A stretch of 64,000 nucleotides of DNA from Phyllobacteriaceae bacterium (GTDB taxonomy: Bacteria; Pseudomonadota; Alphaproteobacteria; Rhizobiales; Rhizobiaceae), in contig JANSXT010000007.1 of assembly GCA_024742765.1 (NCBI GenBank), positions 1-64,000 on the forward strand, written 5' to 3'. Below, piece after piece: positions 25,516 through 36,822 of this stretch. Both the position numbers and the translations under genes were made by a program. Under the pieces are notes generated by a model. That model had not been told where the DNA came from, made no database searches, and saw nothing but the letters and a program-made list of their open reading frames with translations. How positions within the stretch are numbered: position 1 is the first letter of the stretch; each line of letters opens with the position of its first letter.

Positions 25516-26365
25516 TCCGGCGCGCGCATTCGTCGCCGGCCATCCGATCGGCCATTCCCGGTCGCCGCTGATTCACCGTTTCTGGCTGGACACGTTGGGC
25601 CTGACCGGATCCTATGAGCCGCTCGACATCGCCCCTTACGATTTTCCAGTTTTCCTCGCCGGGCTGCTGGCATCCGATTGGACCGGCGGCAACGTCACCA
25701 TCCCCCACAAGCAGACGGCGTTTGCCGCAATCGAGAACCGCGACGCGGCGGCCGAAGCGATCGGCGCGATCAACACGATCTGGAAAGAGGGCGGCAAGCT
25801 CGCCGCTGGCAACACCGATGCCTACGGTTTTGCGGCCAATCTCGACGATTGGACACCGCAATGGCGAAATGGTCAGCGCGCGCTGGTGATCGGTGCCGGT
25901 GGTGCCAGCCGCGCGATTCTCCACGCGTTGGTCCAAGCCGGTTATCGCCATGTCGACCTGGCCAACCGCACGCGTGAGCGGGCGGCCGAGCTCGCCGACC
26001 TGTTTGGCGAGCGCATCCATCCTGCCTCGCTTGCCGCGATCGACGAATTGGCCGGGGACGCCGACCTGATCGTCAACACGACATCGCTCGGCATGTCCGG
26101 CGAACCGTCCTTGACGGTCGATTTTGCAAGGGTCGGCGACAGCACGATCGTGACCGACATCGTCTATGCGCCGCTGGTCACGCCCATGCTGGCTGCCGCG
26201 CGGGAACGCGGCCTGACGACTGCCGATGGGCTCGGCATGTTGCTGCATCAGGCTGTCCCCGGTTTCCAACACTGGTTCGGCATCCGGCCGCGGGTGACAT
26301 CGGACCTCCGTGCCCATATCGTCGCGGACCTTGAAGCGCATTCGGCGGGGGACGACGCGTCATGA
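25508..26365 (+). CDS. aroE: Shikimate dehydrogenase
   Basis: [50 protein letters not shown]. Confidence 0.96.
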   Translation: MADPARAFVAGHPIGHSRSPLIHRFWLDTLGLTGSYEPLDIAPYDFPVFLAGLLASDWTGGNVTIPHKQTAFAAIENRDAAAEAIGAINTIWKEGGKLAAGNTDAYGFAANLDDWTPQWRNGQRALVIGAGGASRAILHALVQAGYRHVDLANRTRERAAELADLFGERIHPASLAAIDELAGDADLIVNTTSLGMSGEPSLTVDFARVGDSTIVTDIVYAPLVTPMLAAARERGLTTADGLGMLLHQAVPGFQHWFGIRPRVTSDLRAHIVADLEAHSAGDDAS

Positions 26366-26973
26366 TCCGATTGGGGCTGACCGGTTCGATCGGCATGGGC
26401 AAGTCGACGACCGCCGCCATGTTTGCCGATGCCGGAATTCCCGTGCACGATTCCGATGCCGCCGTTCATGAACTCTACAGTGGCGATGCCGCGCCACTCA
26501 TCGAGGCAGCTTTTCCGGGCACTGTCATCGACGGCGTCGTCGATCGCAAAATGCTGGGCGAGCGGGTTCTGGGCGATTCAGATGCGCTTGGCCGGCTCGA
26601 AGCGATCGTCCATCCGCTGGTTGCCGCGCACGAGGCTGCATTCGTCGACCAGGCGCGTGCCGCAGGAGCGGACCTCGTGGTCCTCGATATCCCGCTCCTG
26701 TTCGAGGTCGGTGCACAGGACCGCGTGGACAAGGTGCTTGTGGTCACCGCGCCGGCCGCCGTGCAGCGCGAGCGCGTTCTGGCGCGGCCGGGCATGACCG
26801 AAGACCGGTTCGCGGCGATCCTCGCACGGCAGGTTCCCGATCGGGCAAAGCGAGCCAAGGCTGATTTCATCATCGACACGTCCCTGGGCATGGACTGTGC
26901 CCGCGCAAAGGTGCGTGATCTGATCTCGGTTCTGACGCCTGAACCCGCAGCGATGAACAACGCAGCCGTTTAA
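26362..26973 (+). CDS. coaE: Dephospho-CoA kinase
   Basis: [36 protein letters not shown]. Confidence 0.96.
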   Translation: MIRLGLTGSIGMGKSTTAAMFADAGIPVHDSDAAVHELYSGDAAPLIEAAFPGTVIDGVVDRKMLGERVLGDSDALGRLEAIVHPLVAAHEAAFVDQARAAGADLVVLDIPLLFEVGAQDRVDKVLVVTAPAAVQRERVLARPGMTEDRFAAILARQVPDRAKRAKADFIIDTSLGMDCARAKVRDLISVLTPEPAAMNNAAV

Positions 26974-27066
26974 TCGGGCAAATGCCTTTGGATCGTTCTG
27001 CATGCGCCTTGTCCCTGCCACGGTGCAGGGCCATCCTATAACGGCGATTTGAAACCTGGACACCCG

Positions 27067-27774
27067 ATGCGCGAAATCATCTTCGACACCGAAACGACCG
27101 GCCTCGACAACAAGGCCGACCGGATCATTGAAATCGGCGCGGTGGAACTGGATAACCGGTTCATCACCGGGCGCTCCTTCCACGTCTTCATCAATCCGGA
27201 CGGACGTCAGGTGCATCCAGAGGCGCTGGCAGTGCATGGCATTTCCAACGACATGCTGGTCGACAAGCCGCGCTTTGCCGAGATCGTCGATGACTGGTTT
27301 GCCTTTGTCGGCGACGCCAAGCTGATCGCGCACAATGCGGGCTTCGATGCCGGCTTCTTCAATGAAGAGTTTGCCCGGATCGGCTTTCCGGCGCTCGATC
27401 CGGCCCGGATCGTCGATTCGCTTGCGCTGGCCCGCCGCCGCCATCCGATGGGGCCGAATTCGCTCGATGCCCTGTGTAAGCGCTACGGGATCGACAATTC
27501 ACGGCGCGAGAAGCATGGCGCGCTGCTCGACAGCGAACTTCTGGCCGAGGTCTATATCGAACTGGTCGGCGGCAAGCAGGCGGCGCTTGGCCTATCGGTG
27601 GCGGCTGACACCGCAGCCGACGAAGGAGCGGGCGCCGACAGCCGCGACAGGGCCGCTACGGTTGGCCCGCGCGCCGAACCGCTTCCATCACGGCTGACGG
27701 CGGCTGAAGCCGCCGCGCATGAGGACATGATCGGTCTGCTGGGCGAAGCGGCGCTCTGGCGCCGCCCCGGCTGA
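27067..27774 (+). CDS. dnaQ: DNA polymerase III epsilon subunit
   Basis: MREIIFDTETTGLDNKADRIIEIGAVEL, HNAGFDAGFFN ExoI-III motifs. Confidence 0.95.
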   Translation: MREIIFDTETTGLDNKADRIIEIGAVELDNRFITGRSFHVFINPDGRQVHPEALAVHGISNDMLVDKPRFAEIVDDWFAFVGDAKLIAHNAGFDAGFFNEEFARIGFPALDPARIVDSLALARRRHPMGPNSLDALCKRYGIDNSRREKHGALLDSELLAEVYIELVGGKQAALGLSVAADTAADEGAGADSRDRAATVGPRAEPLPSRLTAAEAAAHEDMIGLLGEAALWRRPG

Positions 27775-27801
27775 AATCGCGCGGCCGGGCCTGATTTGAC
27801 G

Positions 27802-28323
27802 TCAGTTGGTCGTCTCGACCTTCTGGCGGGCCTGCTCTTCGGCCATGCGCTGCTGGAACATGCGCGCGAAATCGACCGGATCGATCATCAGCGGCGGGAA
27901 GCCGCCATTGCGCGTGCATTCGGCCACGATCTGCCGCGCGAACGGGAACAGCATGCGCGGGCACTCGATGAAGACCACCGGCAGTGTGTGTTCCTTCGGA
28001 AATCCGTCCACGCGGAAGACACCGCCATAGATCAGTTCGACATTGAACAGGACCTTGTCGTCGTCCTTAGCGGTCGCGTTCAGCGTCAGCACCACGTCAT
28101 AGTCGGTTTCCGACATCGGATTGGCGTTGACGTTGATGTTGATATTGATCGCCGGCGCCTTGTCACGCTGGCGCAGCGTCAGCGGCGCGCCAGGGCTTTC
28201 GAAAGACAGATCCTTGACGTACTGGGTCAGAATGCTGAGCTGCGGCGATTTGCCGTTGCCCGGCGTGGCACCCGCTGCTGCCGTCTCGCCATCGTTCGTC
28301 TTGTCGGTTTCATCCGCCATCAT
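27802..28323 (-). CDS. secB: Protein-export chaperone SecB
   Basis: [56 protein letters not shown]. Confidence 0.95.
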   Translation of the reverse strand: MMADETDKTNDGETAAAGATPGNGKSPQLSILTQYVKDLSFESPGAPLTLRQRDKAPAINININVNANPMSETDYDVVLTLNATAKDDDKVLFNVELIYGGVFRVDGFPKEHTLPVVFIECPRMLFPFARQIVAECTRNGGFPPLMIDPVDFARMFQQRMAEEQARQKVETTN

Positions 28324-28442
28324 GATTGCCTTCTTGGAATTGTCGGAGCGGCGCCAGCGCGCCGGATCGGGAGATTTCGCGGTCGCCTAGCATGGTGCCC
28401 ACTGTGTGACAAGCGGGCCGCCGTGACCGGCCAAACTGTCAG

Positions 28443-28943
28443 CTAGGAGCGTGGCGGGTCGTCGCCCCAGGGTGTGTTGGGATCGGGCTCGCGCGCAAAA
28501 TCATCCTCGTCGAGATCGATCGTGCGGCCGCCGCCCGGACCGGACGCAGCGCCATCGCCATCATATGTGGTCCCGTCCGAACGGACCACCCGAATGCGGC
28601 TCCGGACAAAGCGCCACACCGCGTCGCGCACCGGTGGCACGAAGAGCAGAAAACCCGCCGCATCGGTGACAAATCCGGGCGTCAGCAGCAGGATGCCCGC
28701 GACCAGCAGCATCACGCCATGCACCAGTTCGCGCGCCGGCACGCGGCCGGCATCCATCTCGGTCTGGATGCGGCTGAGTAGCCCGAACCCCTGAACGCGC
28801 AGCAGGATCGAACCGATGATCGCCGTGACGACCACCAGTGCCAGTGTCGGAAAGACGCCGATCTGGCCACCGATCACCACGAAAGCGGCGATTTCCAGCA
28901 GCGGAATGACGAGCAGTGCGAAGGGGATCAGCGAAAATGGCAT
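28443..28943 (-). CDS. fxsA: FxsA family membrane protein
   Basis: MPFSLIPFALLVIPLLEIAAFVVIGGQIGVFPTLALVVVTAIIGSILLRVQG. Confidence 0.88.
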   Translation of the reverse strand: MPFSLIPFALLVIPLLEIAAFVVIGGQIGVFPTLALVVVTAIIGSILLRVQGFGLLSRIQTEMDAGRVPARELVHGVMLLVAGILLLTPGFVTDAAGFLLFVPPVRDAVWRFVRSRIRVVRSDGTTYDGDGAASGPGGGRTIDLDEDDFAREPDPNTPWGDDPPRS

Positions 28944-29080
28944 GGCGGCGGTCCGGACAGGTTGAACAGGGCGTTTGAACCCATGTAAGCGTGACCGGCC
29001 CCGGTTTGAATGATGGCGTTGCACGTTCTATATCATCAAGGCGCGCCGCGTGCGACAACCAGACCGAAAACGGAAACCCA

Positions 29081-29779
29081 ATGGACTCCTCGAATTTTGT
29101 CACCCTGATATTCGTCGTCGCGGCTGTCTTTGTCTTTATTCAGCTCCGCAATGTACTGGGGCGTCGCACCGGTCACGAGCGTCCGCCCTTTGATCCCTAT
29201 TCCCGTCAGGGCGAGGATGTGGCCCGCGATGATGCCGGCGAAGCGGACAATGTGATCACCTTGCCCGGCCGTGGCGAGAACCCCGAGCCCTATGCCGATA
29301 TCGACAAGATCGCCAAACCGGGTACCGAAGTGAACAAGGGTCTGCGCGCCATCCGTGACGCGTCGTCCGAATTCCACCCCGGAGAGTTCCTTACCGGCGC
29401 CAGAATGGCCTACGAGATGATCGTCATGGCGTTCGCCGATGGCGACCGCAAGACGCTGCGCAACCTTTTGTCCGCCGATGTCTATGACGGATTTGCCGCA
29501 GCACTCGACGAGCGCGAGGCGCGCGGCGAAACGGTGCAGACCAATTTCGTCGGCATCGATACGATCGACATTGTCGGCGCGCAGATGCGCGATTCGGAAG
29601 CCCATGTGACCGTGTCGGTCGTCAGCCAGCTTGTCTCGGCAACGCGCGGCAAGGATGGCGAGATCATCGAAGGCGATCCCGAAGCCGTCGCCGAGGTCAA
29701 GGATGTGTGGACCTTCATGCGCGACGTGCGCAGTGAAGCGCCCGACTGGAAGCTCGAAGCGACCGAAGCCGACGAATAG
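29081..29779 (+). CDS. Tim44/TimA domain-containing protein
   Basis: N-terminal TM, GARMAYEMIVMAFADGDRKTLRNLLSADVYDGFAAAL; divergent from fxsA/secB as in Rhizobiales. Confidence 0.88.
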   Translation: MDSSNFVTLIFVVAAVFVFIQLRNVLGRRTGHERPPFDPYSRQGEDVARDDAGEADNVITLPGRGENPEPYADIDKIAKPGTEVNKGLRAIRDASSEFHPGEFLTGARMAYEMIVMAFADGDRKTLRNLLSADVYDGFAAALDEREARGETVQTNFVGIDTIDIVGAQMRDSEAHVTVSVVSQLVSATRGKDGEIIEGDPEAVAEVKDVWTFMRDVRSEAPDWKLEATEADE

Positions 29780-29802
29780 GCTGCGGCACGGGCGGCATCG
29801 CC

Positions 29803-30900
29803 ATGTGGTCCCTGCGCCCGATCGCCTTCAATGACATGGCCGGTTGGGCGGGCGACGATCATCGCGCGGCGCTTGCGGCATTGGCGCGCCACACCGAAAA
29901 GCCCGTCGTTGAAACCTATCGGACCGGCAGGCTGGGCATTCCGCCCAAAACGTTGATGGAACTGGCCACCGAGGCGGCGGAGCCCGACGCCCGCACCGAT
30001 CCGCGCGGGTTTTTCGAGAGCCGGTTTGTCCCGGTGCGTCTCGATCCCGGGCCCGGCGAGCGGGGCCTTGTGACCGGCTTTTATGAGCCCGAGCTTTCGG
30101 CCTCCCGTATTTGCACATCGTCTTTTGCCGTGCCGTTCCTGCGGCGACCGCCAGATCTAGTGCCCGTAGACGACAACAACCGGCCATCGGGCTTCGATCC
30201 GGAGATGCGCTTTGCGCGCCGCACTGACGATGGCGCGCTGACCGAACATCACGACCGGGCGGCGATCGAAGCCGGCGCGCTCGACGGGCAAAACCTTGAA
30301 ATCGCCTATGTTACCGATCCGGTGGATGCCTTCTTCGTCCACATTCAGGGGGCAGCAAGCCTGACATTTGACGATGGCAGCGCCACGCGCATCACCTATG
30401 ACGGCAAGACCGGTCACCCATTCACCGCCATTGGCGCGCTTCTCGTCGCGCGGGGCGAAATAGCGGCCGAAGCGATCTCGATGCAATCGATCCGCGCATG
30501 GCTGGCAAGCCATCCCGACAAGGCCGCCGGGCTGATGGCCGAAAACCGGTCCTACATCTTCTTCAAGGAAACGCCGCCAGGCCAGCCCGGCGACGGCCCG
30601 ATTGCCGCCGCCAAGGTGCCGCTGACGGCCGGGCGTTCGCTCGCCGTCGACCGGCTTTTGCATACATTTGGCACACCGATATTTGTCGATGCCGAAAGGG
30701 ATGAAGGCGTGCCCTTCCGACGGCTGATGATCGCGCAGGAAACCGGATCGGCGATCGTCGGGCCGGCGCGCGGCGACATTTTCTTCGGCACGGGCGCGGA
30801 AGCGGGCGAGGCGGCGGGCGGCGTCAAGTCGCCATGCACCTTCACGATTCTCGTTCCCCGTGACATGGTGGACCGGTTGCCGGAGGAATGGGCGCCGTGA
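29803..30900 (+). CDS. mltA: Murein transglycosylase A
   Basis: GLVTGFYEPELSAS, DPVDAFFVHIQGAASLTF, MLTB/3D domain DIFFGTGAEAGEAAG. Confidence 0.93.
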   Translation: MWSLRPIAFNDMAGWAGDDHRAALAALARHTEKPVVETYRTGRLGIPPKTLMELATEAAEPDARTDPRGFFESRFVPVRLDPGPGERGLVTGFYEPELSASRICTSSFAVPFLRRPPDLVPVDDNNRPSGFDPEMRFARRTDDGALTEHHDRAAIEAGALDGQNLEIAYVTDPVDAFFVHIQGAASLTFDDGSATRITYDGKTGHPFTAIGALLVARGEIAAEAISMQSIRAWLASHPDKAAGLMAENRSYIFFKETPPGQPGDGPIAAAKVPLTAGRSLAVDRLLHTFGTPIFVDAERDEGVPFRRLMIAQETGSAIVGPARGDIFFGTGAEAGEAAGGVKSPCTFTILVPRDMVDRLPEEWAP

Positions 30901-31529
30901 CCGAGCATCGCAAAACCCGAAAATCGACCCATCCGCTCAGCCTCGATGACCGCATCCTGTGGAACAAGGTGGCGCGGACGGTCAATCCGCTGGATCGGGC
31001 GCGGCATCGTCAGGCGCAGCAGGATGTGTGGGACGATTGGGTTGCCGGAGCCTTCGGCGACGATGAACCGACGCAACGGACGCCGACCAAGCCTCGTGCC
31101 GCGAGCGAACCGAAGCGGCCGGCACCACCGCCGGAACCCGTCCCCTCGGCCCCCCGCGCGACACGAGCACCGAGCCCCGCCCCCATCGAACAGCCGGTCT
31201 ACAGGAAACTGTCGCGGGGCCGGACGCCGATCGACGCGAGCATCGATCTTCACAACATGAACCAGGACGAGGCGATGAGCCAGTTGCACCGCTTTCTGGT
31301 GCAGGCGCGGGCGCGCGAATGCCGCCACGTCCTGGTGATCACCGGCAAGGGCCGTTCGCCGCACAGCGACGGCGTACTGCGCCGCATGGTGCCGTTTTGG
31401 CTGTCGCGCGAGCCGTTCGCCGGCCTTGTCAGCGGTGTGCGGTCCGCCGCGCGCGGCCATGGTGGCGAGGGCGCGTTCTATGTCCGTCTGCGCAAGCCGG
31501 CCGAACCGCACGGGCACCGGAACCGATGA
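30897..31529 (+). CDS. Smr/MutS2 C-terminal domain protein
   Basis: IDLHNMNQDEAMSQLHRFLVQARARECRHVLVITGKG Smr motif; overlaps mltA end. Confidence 0.9.
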   Translation: MTEHRKTRKSTHPLSLDDRILWNKVARTVNPLDRARHRQAQQDVWDDWVAGAFGDDEPTQRTPTKPRAASEPKRPAPPPEPVPSAPRATRAPSPAPIEQPVYRKLSRGRTPIDASIDLHNMNQDEAMSQLHRFLVQARARECRHVLVITGKGRSPHSDGVLRRMVPFWLSREPFAGLVSGVRSAARGHGGEGAFYVRLRKPAEPHGHRNR

Positions 31530-31897
31530 CCCCGTTCGGCGAACGGTTGCGGGAACTGCGCGCCGAGCGCGGGGTGACTCAGAGGCAGATGGCGCAGGCG
31601 ATCGGCGTCTCGCCCGCCTATCTGTCAGCGCTCGAACATGGCAAGCGCGGCACGCCGCGCTGGATCCTGGTGCAGGAGATCATCGCCTGCCTGAACATCA
31701 TCTGGGACGAGGCCGACGAGTTGCAGCGGCTTGCGCTTCAGTCTGCACCGCGCGTGACGATCGACACGACCGAGCTGTCGCCGCGCGCGACCGAGCTGGC
31801 CAATTTGCTGGCGTCGGGGATCGATGTTCTGTCCGACGAGGCGATCGAAGATCTACGGCTGAGGCTCGATGCCGCAATTCGGCAATCGGAGCGATAG
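31526..31897 (+). CDS. XRE-family helix-turn-helix protein
   Basis: FGERLRELRAERGVTQRQMAQAIGVSPAYLSALEHGKRGTP; ATGA overlap with smr gene. Confidence 0.92.
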   Translation: MTPFGERLRELRAERGVTQRQMAQAIGVSPAYLSALEHGKRGTPRWILVQEIIACLNIIWDEADELQRLALQSAPRVTIDTTELSPRATELANLLASGIDVLSDEAIEDLRLRLDAAIRQSER

Positions 31898-31907
31898 CTG
31901 AGGCTTT

Positions 31908-32022
31908 GCTTTTTCCCTCATCCTGAGGTGTGAGCGATCATCCCCTCTTCATTCGAGGCTCGCTGTACTCGCACCTCAAGATGAGGGGATGATCGGCGCG
32001 CCTCGAAGGGCGAGGGGAAAGC
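31908..32022. repeat. REP/BIME-like nested inverted repeat between convergent genes
   Basis: CCCTCATCCTGAGGTG (31915-31930) / CACCTCAAGATGAGGG (31972-31987); GATCATCCCCTC (31936-31947) / GAGGGGATGATC (31983-31994); outer GCTTTTTCCCTC / GAGGGGAAAGC. Confidence 0.85.
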
Positions 32023-32033
32023 ACAACCGGAAC

Positions 32034-33344
32034 CTACAGAATGAACCGCGACAGGTCCGTGTTGCGGGCCAGCTCGCCGACATTGGTCTTCACATAATCG
32101 GCGTCGATCACCATCGTCGTGCCGGCCTTGTCCGGCGCTTCGAAGGAGATGTCGTCGAGGACGCGTTCCATCACGGTTTGAAGCCGCCGCGCGCCGATAT
32201 TTTCGACCGAAGCATTCAGATCGACGGCGATGTCTGCCAGCGCATCGATCGCATCGTCGGTGAATTCGAGCGTCACCTCTTCGGTCGCCATCAGCGCGAT
32301 ATATTGCTTGATCAGGCTGGCCTCGGTCTCGGTCAGGATGCGGCGGAAATCGTCGCGCTCCAGCGCGCGCAGTTCGACGCGGATCGGCAGCCGCCCCTGC
32401 AGTTCCGGCAGAAGGTCCGAAGGTTTGGAGACGTGGAAGGCACCCGAGGCGATGAACAGCACGTGGTCGGTCTTCACCGGCCCGTATTTGGTCGCAACCG
32501 TCGTGCCTTCGACCAGCGGCAGCAGGTCGCGCTGCACGCCTTCGCGGCTGACGCCGCCTGACATACGGCCGTCGCCGGCTGCGATCTTGTCGATCTCGTC
32601 CAGAAAGACGATGCCGTCATTTTCGACCGAGCGCAGCGCCTCGGCCACCACCTGGTCCTCGTCCAGAAGCTTGTCGGACTCGTCAGCCACCAGAATGTCA
32701 TGGCTCTCGCGCACGCTGGTCTTGATCTGCTTGGTGCGCTGGCCGAACGCCTTGCCCATGATCTCGCCCAGATTGATCATGCTCACATTGCCGCCGGGCA
32801 TGCCGGGTATGTCGAAGCCGGGCATGCCGCCCTGACCCTGATCGGCCACCTCGATCTCGATTTCCTTGTCGTCGAGCTGGCCTTCGCGCAGCTTCTTGCG
32901 GAACGAATCGCGGGTCGCCGGGCTGGCATTCTTGCCGACCAGCGCTTCGAGCACGCGCTCTTCGGCGTTGATGCGCGCCTTGGCCTTGACCGCTTCGCGT
33001 TTCTTGTCGCGGACCAGTCCGATGCCCACCTCGACCAGATCGCGGATGATCTGTTCGACATCGCGGCCGACATAGCCAACTTCGGTGAACTTGGTCGCTT
33101 CCACCTTGATGAAGGGCGCGCCGGCAAGGCGGGCCAGGCGCCGGGAAATCTCGGTCTTGCCGACACCGGTCGGTCCGATCATCAAAATGTTCTTGGGCAT
33201 CACCTCGTCACGCAGATCGTCGGCGAGCTGCTGGCGCCTCCAGCGATTGCGCAGCGCGATCGCGACGGCGCGCTTGGCGTCCTTCTGTCCGATAATATGG
33301 CGGTCGAGTTCCGAGACGGTCTCCCGGGGCGAGAAATTGGTCAT
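32034..33344 (-). CDS. hslU: ATP-dependent protease ATPase subunit HslU
   Basis: [53 protein letters not shown]-terminal LSRFIL. Confidence 0.97.
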   Translation of the reverse strand: MTNFSPRETVSELDRHIIGQKDAKRAVAIALRNRWRRQQLADDLRDEVMPKNILMIGPTGVGKTEISRRLARLAGAPFIKVEATKFTEVGYVGRDVEQIIRDLVEVGIGLVRDKKREAVKAKARINAEERVLEALVGKNASPATRDSFRKKLREGQLDDKEIEIEVADQGQGGMPGFDIPGMPGGNVSMINLGEIMGKAFGQRTKQIKTSVRESHDILVADESDKLLDEDQVVAEALRSVENDGIVFLDEIDKIAAGDGRMSGGVSREGVQRDLLPLVEGTTVATKYGPVKTDHVLFIASGAFHVSKPSDLLPELQGRLPIRVELRALERDDFRRILTETEASLIKQYIALMATEEVTLEFTDDAIDALADIAVDLNASVENIGARRLQTVMERVLDDISFEAPDKAGTTMVIDADYVKTNVGELARNTDLSRFIL

Positions 33345-34507
33345 GTGGTGTGCACTCTGATGGGGGGAAGTTTGTCGAGCAGCGATGTGGGGAGGGTCGG
33401 GCGGATGATCAAGCCGCGGATGCGTTGCCACCCCGCGCCGAACACCATGATCAGCGCGCCGACGACGAGCAGGATCAGCGCAAAAGGCGGAATTCCGGTC
33501 TGGTTGGCGGCCGAATTGACCAGATAATAGATACCGAGCGACCCGAAATAGGCCAGCGTCGGGATCAGCAGTGAACGCCGGTCGATGGCGAGCGCCACAT
33601 AGACGAAGACCGTGATCAGAACCGCCAGCATGACCATTGCGCTCACGCCCGGCTCGATTTCGCCGAAGACGACGTCCTGACCCGTCGACATTATGAACAG
33701 CGGATGGACCAGCAGTGGCGCCGAAATCACGTGCAGCCAGAAGGCGCAGTCGGACCAGACCGTCACACGCTCCCGGTCGCGCAGATCGAACATCACGCCG
33801 ACCGTGAAGATGACGAGCCCGGAAATCAGCGGCATGTAAAGCGCGTTGCGCAACAGTTCCGGCAGATCGTCGAGCGCCGGCAGGTAGAGCCGGCCTTCGG
33901 TCACACCGTCATAAAGGAACAGCGTCACGTAGAAGAAGGCCAGCGCCGTCAGGCAGAGCGCGATCGCGCCTGCCATGATCGGCACGCGAAAGCGCCAGAA
34001 ATAGAGTGCTGCCGCCAGGACAATTCCGCCCAGCAAAACCGTGCCCGCAATGCCCAATTGCGGGCGCATGGCGGCCAGTTGCAGCGGGTTTTCCGGCATC
34101 GCGATGCCGTAGCCGGAGACCACCCATTCGGTAAGAATCGCCTGGATGGCGAACAGAAAGCCCAGACCGATGACGGTCGAGGCCAGCCGCATGCGGTGCT
34201 GACGCGTAACGAACTCGGCAACGGCCCACAGGAACACCGCCATGATTGCGAACACCGTCAGCGTTTGCTCGCCGACAACGGTCATCAGCGCCGCGAACAG
34301 GCCGGCGCTGAGCATGACGACGCCGATGGTGACGAACACATCATTACCGCCGCCGATCAGGCGCATGTTCTCGTCGATGCTTGGCGCCGGCGGGCGGTTC
34401 GCCTCGGCATCGAGCGTGCCATCGGCAAGGGCGATCAGCCGGTCCCGCTGGCCGGCATCGATTATGCTGCGGCTGACCGCATCGTCCAGTTGCGCGCGTG
34501 ACAGCAT
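33341..34507 (-). CDS. Polytopic membrane protein, DUF2157-like
   Basis: N-terminal soluble region followed by many TM helices; overlaps hslU start by 4 bp. Confidence 0.6.
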   Translation of the reverse strand: MLSRAQLDDAVSRSIIDAGQRDRLIALADGTLDAEANRPPAPSIDENMRLIGGGNDVFVTIGVVMLSAGLFAALMTVVGEQTLTVFAIMAVFLWAVAEFVTRQHRMRLASTVIGLGFLFAIQAILTEWVVSGYGIAMPENPLQLAAMRPQLGIAGTVLLGGIVLAAALYFWRFRVPIMAGAIALCLTALAFFYVTLFLYDGVTEGRLYLPALDDLPELLRNALYMPLISGLVIFTVGVMFDLRDRERVTVWSDCAFWLHVISAPLLVHPLFIMSTGQDVVFGEIEPGVSAMVMLAVLITVFVYVALAIDRRSLLIPTLAYFGSLGIYYLVNSAANQTGIPPFALILLVVGALIMVFGAGWQRIRGLIIRPTLPTSLLDKLPPIRVHTT

Positions 34508-35053
34508 TCAGTGTCTCCGTTGGTCGATGTTTTGGTGATCGTAGCGCATGATGAGGAAATCGCCGGTCTGCCCCGAAAGGGCTTCGGCCGGCCGGAAACC
34601 GGCCTTTTCATAGGCGCGCACGGCACGCGCGTTTTTCAGCTCCGGGTCGATCAGGATCGCGCGATGGCCCTTTTGCCAGAGCATCTCGGCCATCGTCCGG
34701 ACCACGGCCGATCCGATGCCTTTCGACAGTGATTCCGCTTCAGCAATGAACAGATCAATGCCCACCGCGCCCTCGGGCAGCATGTCGAGCCATGGGTTTT
34801 CGGCAAGCTGATCGGGCGTTTTGTTGTCGTCGAAGAACGAATATTGGATGTAGCCGGCCGGCACACCGTCCAGTTCGAAAATGAACGGCCGGGTGGTGTC
34901 GCGGCCGTCCAGCTTAGCCCTCATACGTCCGATCTGCCGATCCACATCGCCCCACCATTGACGCACATGGTCCCGCGCCAGCCATTGGGCGAGCATCGGC
35001 AAATCCCCGGTTGTTACCGGGCGCAACCGGATGTCGGATGCATCAGCCTTCAT
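34508..35053 (-). CDS. GNAT family N-acetyltransferase (AAC(6')-like)
   Basis: [69 protein letters not shown]. Confidence 0.9.
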   Translation of the reverse strand: MKADASDIRLRPVTTGDLPMLAQWLARDHVRQWWGDVDRQIGRMRAKLDGRDTTRPFIFELDGVPAGYIQYSFFDDNKTPDQLAENPWLDMLPEGAVGIDLFIAEAESLSKGIGSAVVRTMAEMLWQKGHRAILIDPELKNARAVRAYEKAGFRPAEALSGQTGDFLIMRYDHQNIDQRRH

Positions 35054-35606
35054 CCAGCGTTTCCATCACCAGATTGTCGTTGGTGTAGACGCATATGTCG
35101 GCGGCGATTGCCATCGCCTTGCGGGCGATGGTTTCCGCATCATGATCGCCGTCCGCCAATGCGCGGGCGGCCGCAAGCGCATAATTGCCGCCCGATCCGA
35201 TCGCCATCACGCCATGTTCGGGTTCCAGCACGTCGCCATTGCCCGTTACGCACAGCGACACGTCCTTGTCGGCGACCAGCATCAGCGCTTCCAGATTGCG
35301 CAGATATTTGTCCGTGCGCCAGTCTTTGGCCAGTTCCACGCAGGCGCGCATCAGCTGGTTGGGATATTGTTCGAGCTTCTTCTCGAGCCGTTCGAGCAGC
35401 GTGAAGGCGTCGGCCGTCGCGCCGGCAAAACCGGCGATCACCTGGCCATCCTTGCCGATGCGGCGCACCTTTCGGGCATTGCCCTTCATCACGGTTGCCT
35501 GGCCCATGGTCACCTGCCCGTCGCCGGCGATGACCACCTTGCCGCCCTTTCGGACGGTCACGATCGTCGTCGCGTGCATGGAGGGCAGTCCGTTTTGTTC
35601 GCTCAT
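35043..35606 (-). CDS. hslV: ATP-dependent protease peptidase subunit HslV
   Basis: [38 protein letters not shown]; catalytic Thr following short propeptide. Confidence 0.96.
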   Translation of the reverse strand: MSEQNGLPSMHATTIVTVRKGGKVVIAGDGQVTMGQATVMKGNARKVRRIGKDGQVIAGFAGATADAFTLLERLEKKLEQYPNQLMRACVELAKDWRTDKYLRNLEALMLVADKDVSLCVTGNGDVLEPEHGVMAIGSGGNYALAAARALADGDHDAETIARKAMAIAADICVYTNDNLVMETLDEG

Positions 35607-35738
35607 CTCTTCGTCCTTGTTGAACCGTTGCGCCCTATGTAGGTGGCGCTCCGGTCCATGCAATCCGGGCCTTCGCCCGGCTGGCGTTTGCGCCCGTCGC
35701 TTGGTAAGAGGCGCCCGATCAACCCGGAGTGCAAGGTG

Positions 35739-36338
35739 ATGAGCGCGCGCACGGCCACCGTCAACCGCAAGACCAATGAAACCGACATCGCTGTGTCCGT
35801 CGACCTGGACGGCACCGGCGAACGGTCGATTGCGACCGGAATCGGCTTTTTCGACCATATGCTGGACCAGCTGTCGCGCCATTCGCTGATCGACATGACC
35901 GTCAAGGCGACCGGTGACACCCATATTGACGATCACCACACGGTCGAGGATGTCGGCATCGCGCTCGGCCAGGCGATCAACGAGGCGCTTGGCGACCGGC
36001 GCGGCGTGACGCGCTATGCCAGCCTCGATCTTGCCATGGACGAGGCATTGACGCGTGCCGCGCTCGATGTCTCTGGCCGGCCGTTCCTTGTCTGGAAGGT
36101 GGACTTCACCGCGCCCAAGATCGGCACGTTTGACACCGAGCTTGTGCGCGAGTTCTTTCAGGCGCTGAGCCAGCATGCCGGCATTACGCTGCATGTCGAG
36201 AACTTTTATGCCGCCAACAGCCACCATATTGCCGAGACCTGCTTCAAGGCGGTGGCACGTGTGCTTCGGACCGCGGTCGAGATCGATCCGCGGCAGGCCG
36301 GCGCCATTCCGTCCACCAAAGGTTCTTTGAGCGGGTAG
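35739..36338 (+). CDS. hisB: Imidazoleglycerol-phosphate dehydratase
   Basis: [46 protein letters not shown]. Confidence 0.96.
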   Translation: MSARTATVNRKTNETDIAVSVDLDGTGERSIATGIGFFDHMLDQLSRHSLIDMTVKATGDTHIDDHHTVEDVGIALGQAINEALGDRRGVTRYASLDLAMDEALTRAALDVSGRPFLVWKVDFTAPKIGTFDTELVREFFQALSQHAGITLHVENFYAANSHHIAETCFKAVARVLRTAVEIDPRQAGAIPSTKGSLSG

Positions 36339-36342
36339 ATCC

Positions 36343-36822
36343 ATGGCACGCTATGTGATCCTGCGGCACGAGGACCGGACACCGCCGCGTGGCCGGGCGC
36401 CGGTCCTGATCGTCAGAGACGGCTGGTCGTGGATCGGTTTCATCGTGCCGCTGTTCTGGCTCCTGTGGCACAGGCTTTGGTTTGCGGCATTCGGCGTTTT
36501 CGCTGCCTCTCTGGCCATCGCGCTGTTGGCGCAGAACCCGCAATGGGCATCGCTCGCCCTTCCGTTCAACCTGTTGGTCGGGATTTTTGTGGGACTGGAA
36601 GGGCAAGGCTGGCGGATCGGCGCAGCCCGCCTGCGCGGTTACCGGCTGGCCGATGTCGTCGAAGCGGACACGCAAGAGGCCGCCGAGTTGCGGTTTGCCG
36701 ACATGACGAGCGATGGACCGGACGAAGCGTCACTTGCCGCCGCGATGGTGCCCGGTCGCGGGCTGGCGGCCGCCGAAGCGCCCGATTTCCTCTTTGCCGC
36801 GCCGGGCGGAGTGAACCGCTGA
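36343..36822 (+). CDS. DUF2628 domain membrane protein
   Basis: [46 protein letters not shown]; between hisB and hisH. Confidence 0.8.
   Translation: MARYVILRHEDRTPPRGRAPVLIVRDGWSWIGFIVPLFWLLWHRLWFAAFGVFAASLAIALLAQNPQWASLALPFNLLVGIFVGLEGQGWRIGAARLRGYRLADVVEADTQEAAELRFADMTSDGPDEASLAAAMVPGRGLAAAEAPDFLFAAPGGVNR

Noticed and set aside
27013-27030. CCCTGCCACGGTGCAGGG hairpin between coaE and dnaQ
   Set aside because: Short stem without T-tract; could be chance in high-GC DNA.
31526-31897. XRE-family gene as an antitoxin or phage regulator
   Set aside because: It overlaps the smr gene and looks like part of the mltA-smr-XRE housekeeping string; no toxin partner or phage genes are nearby.
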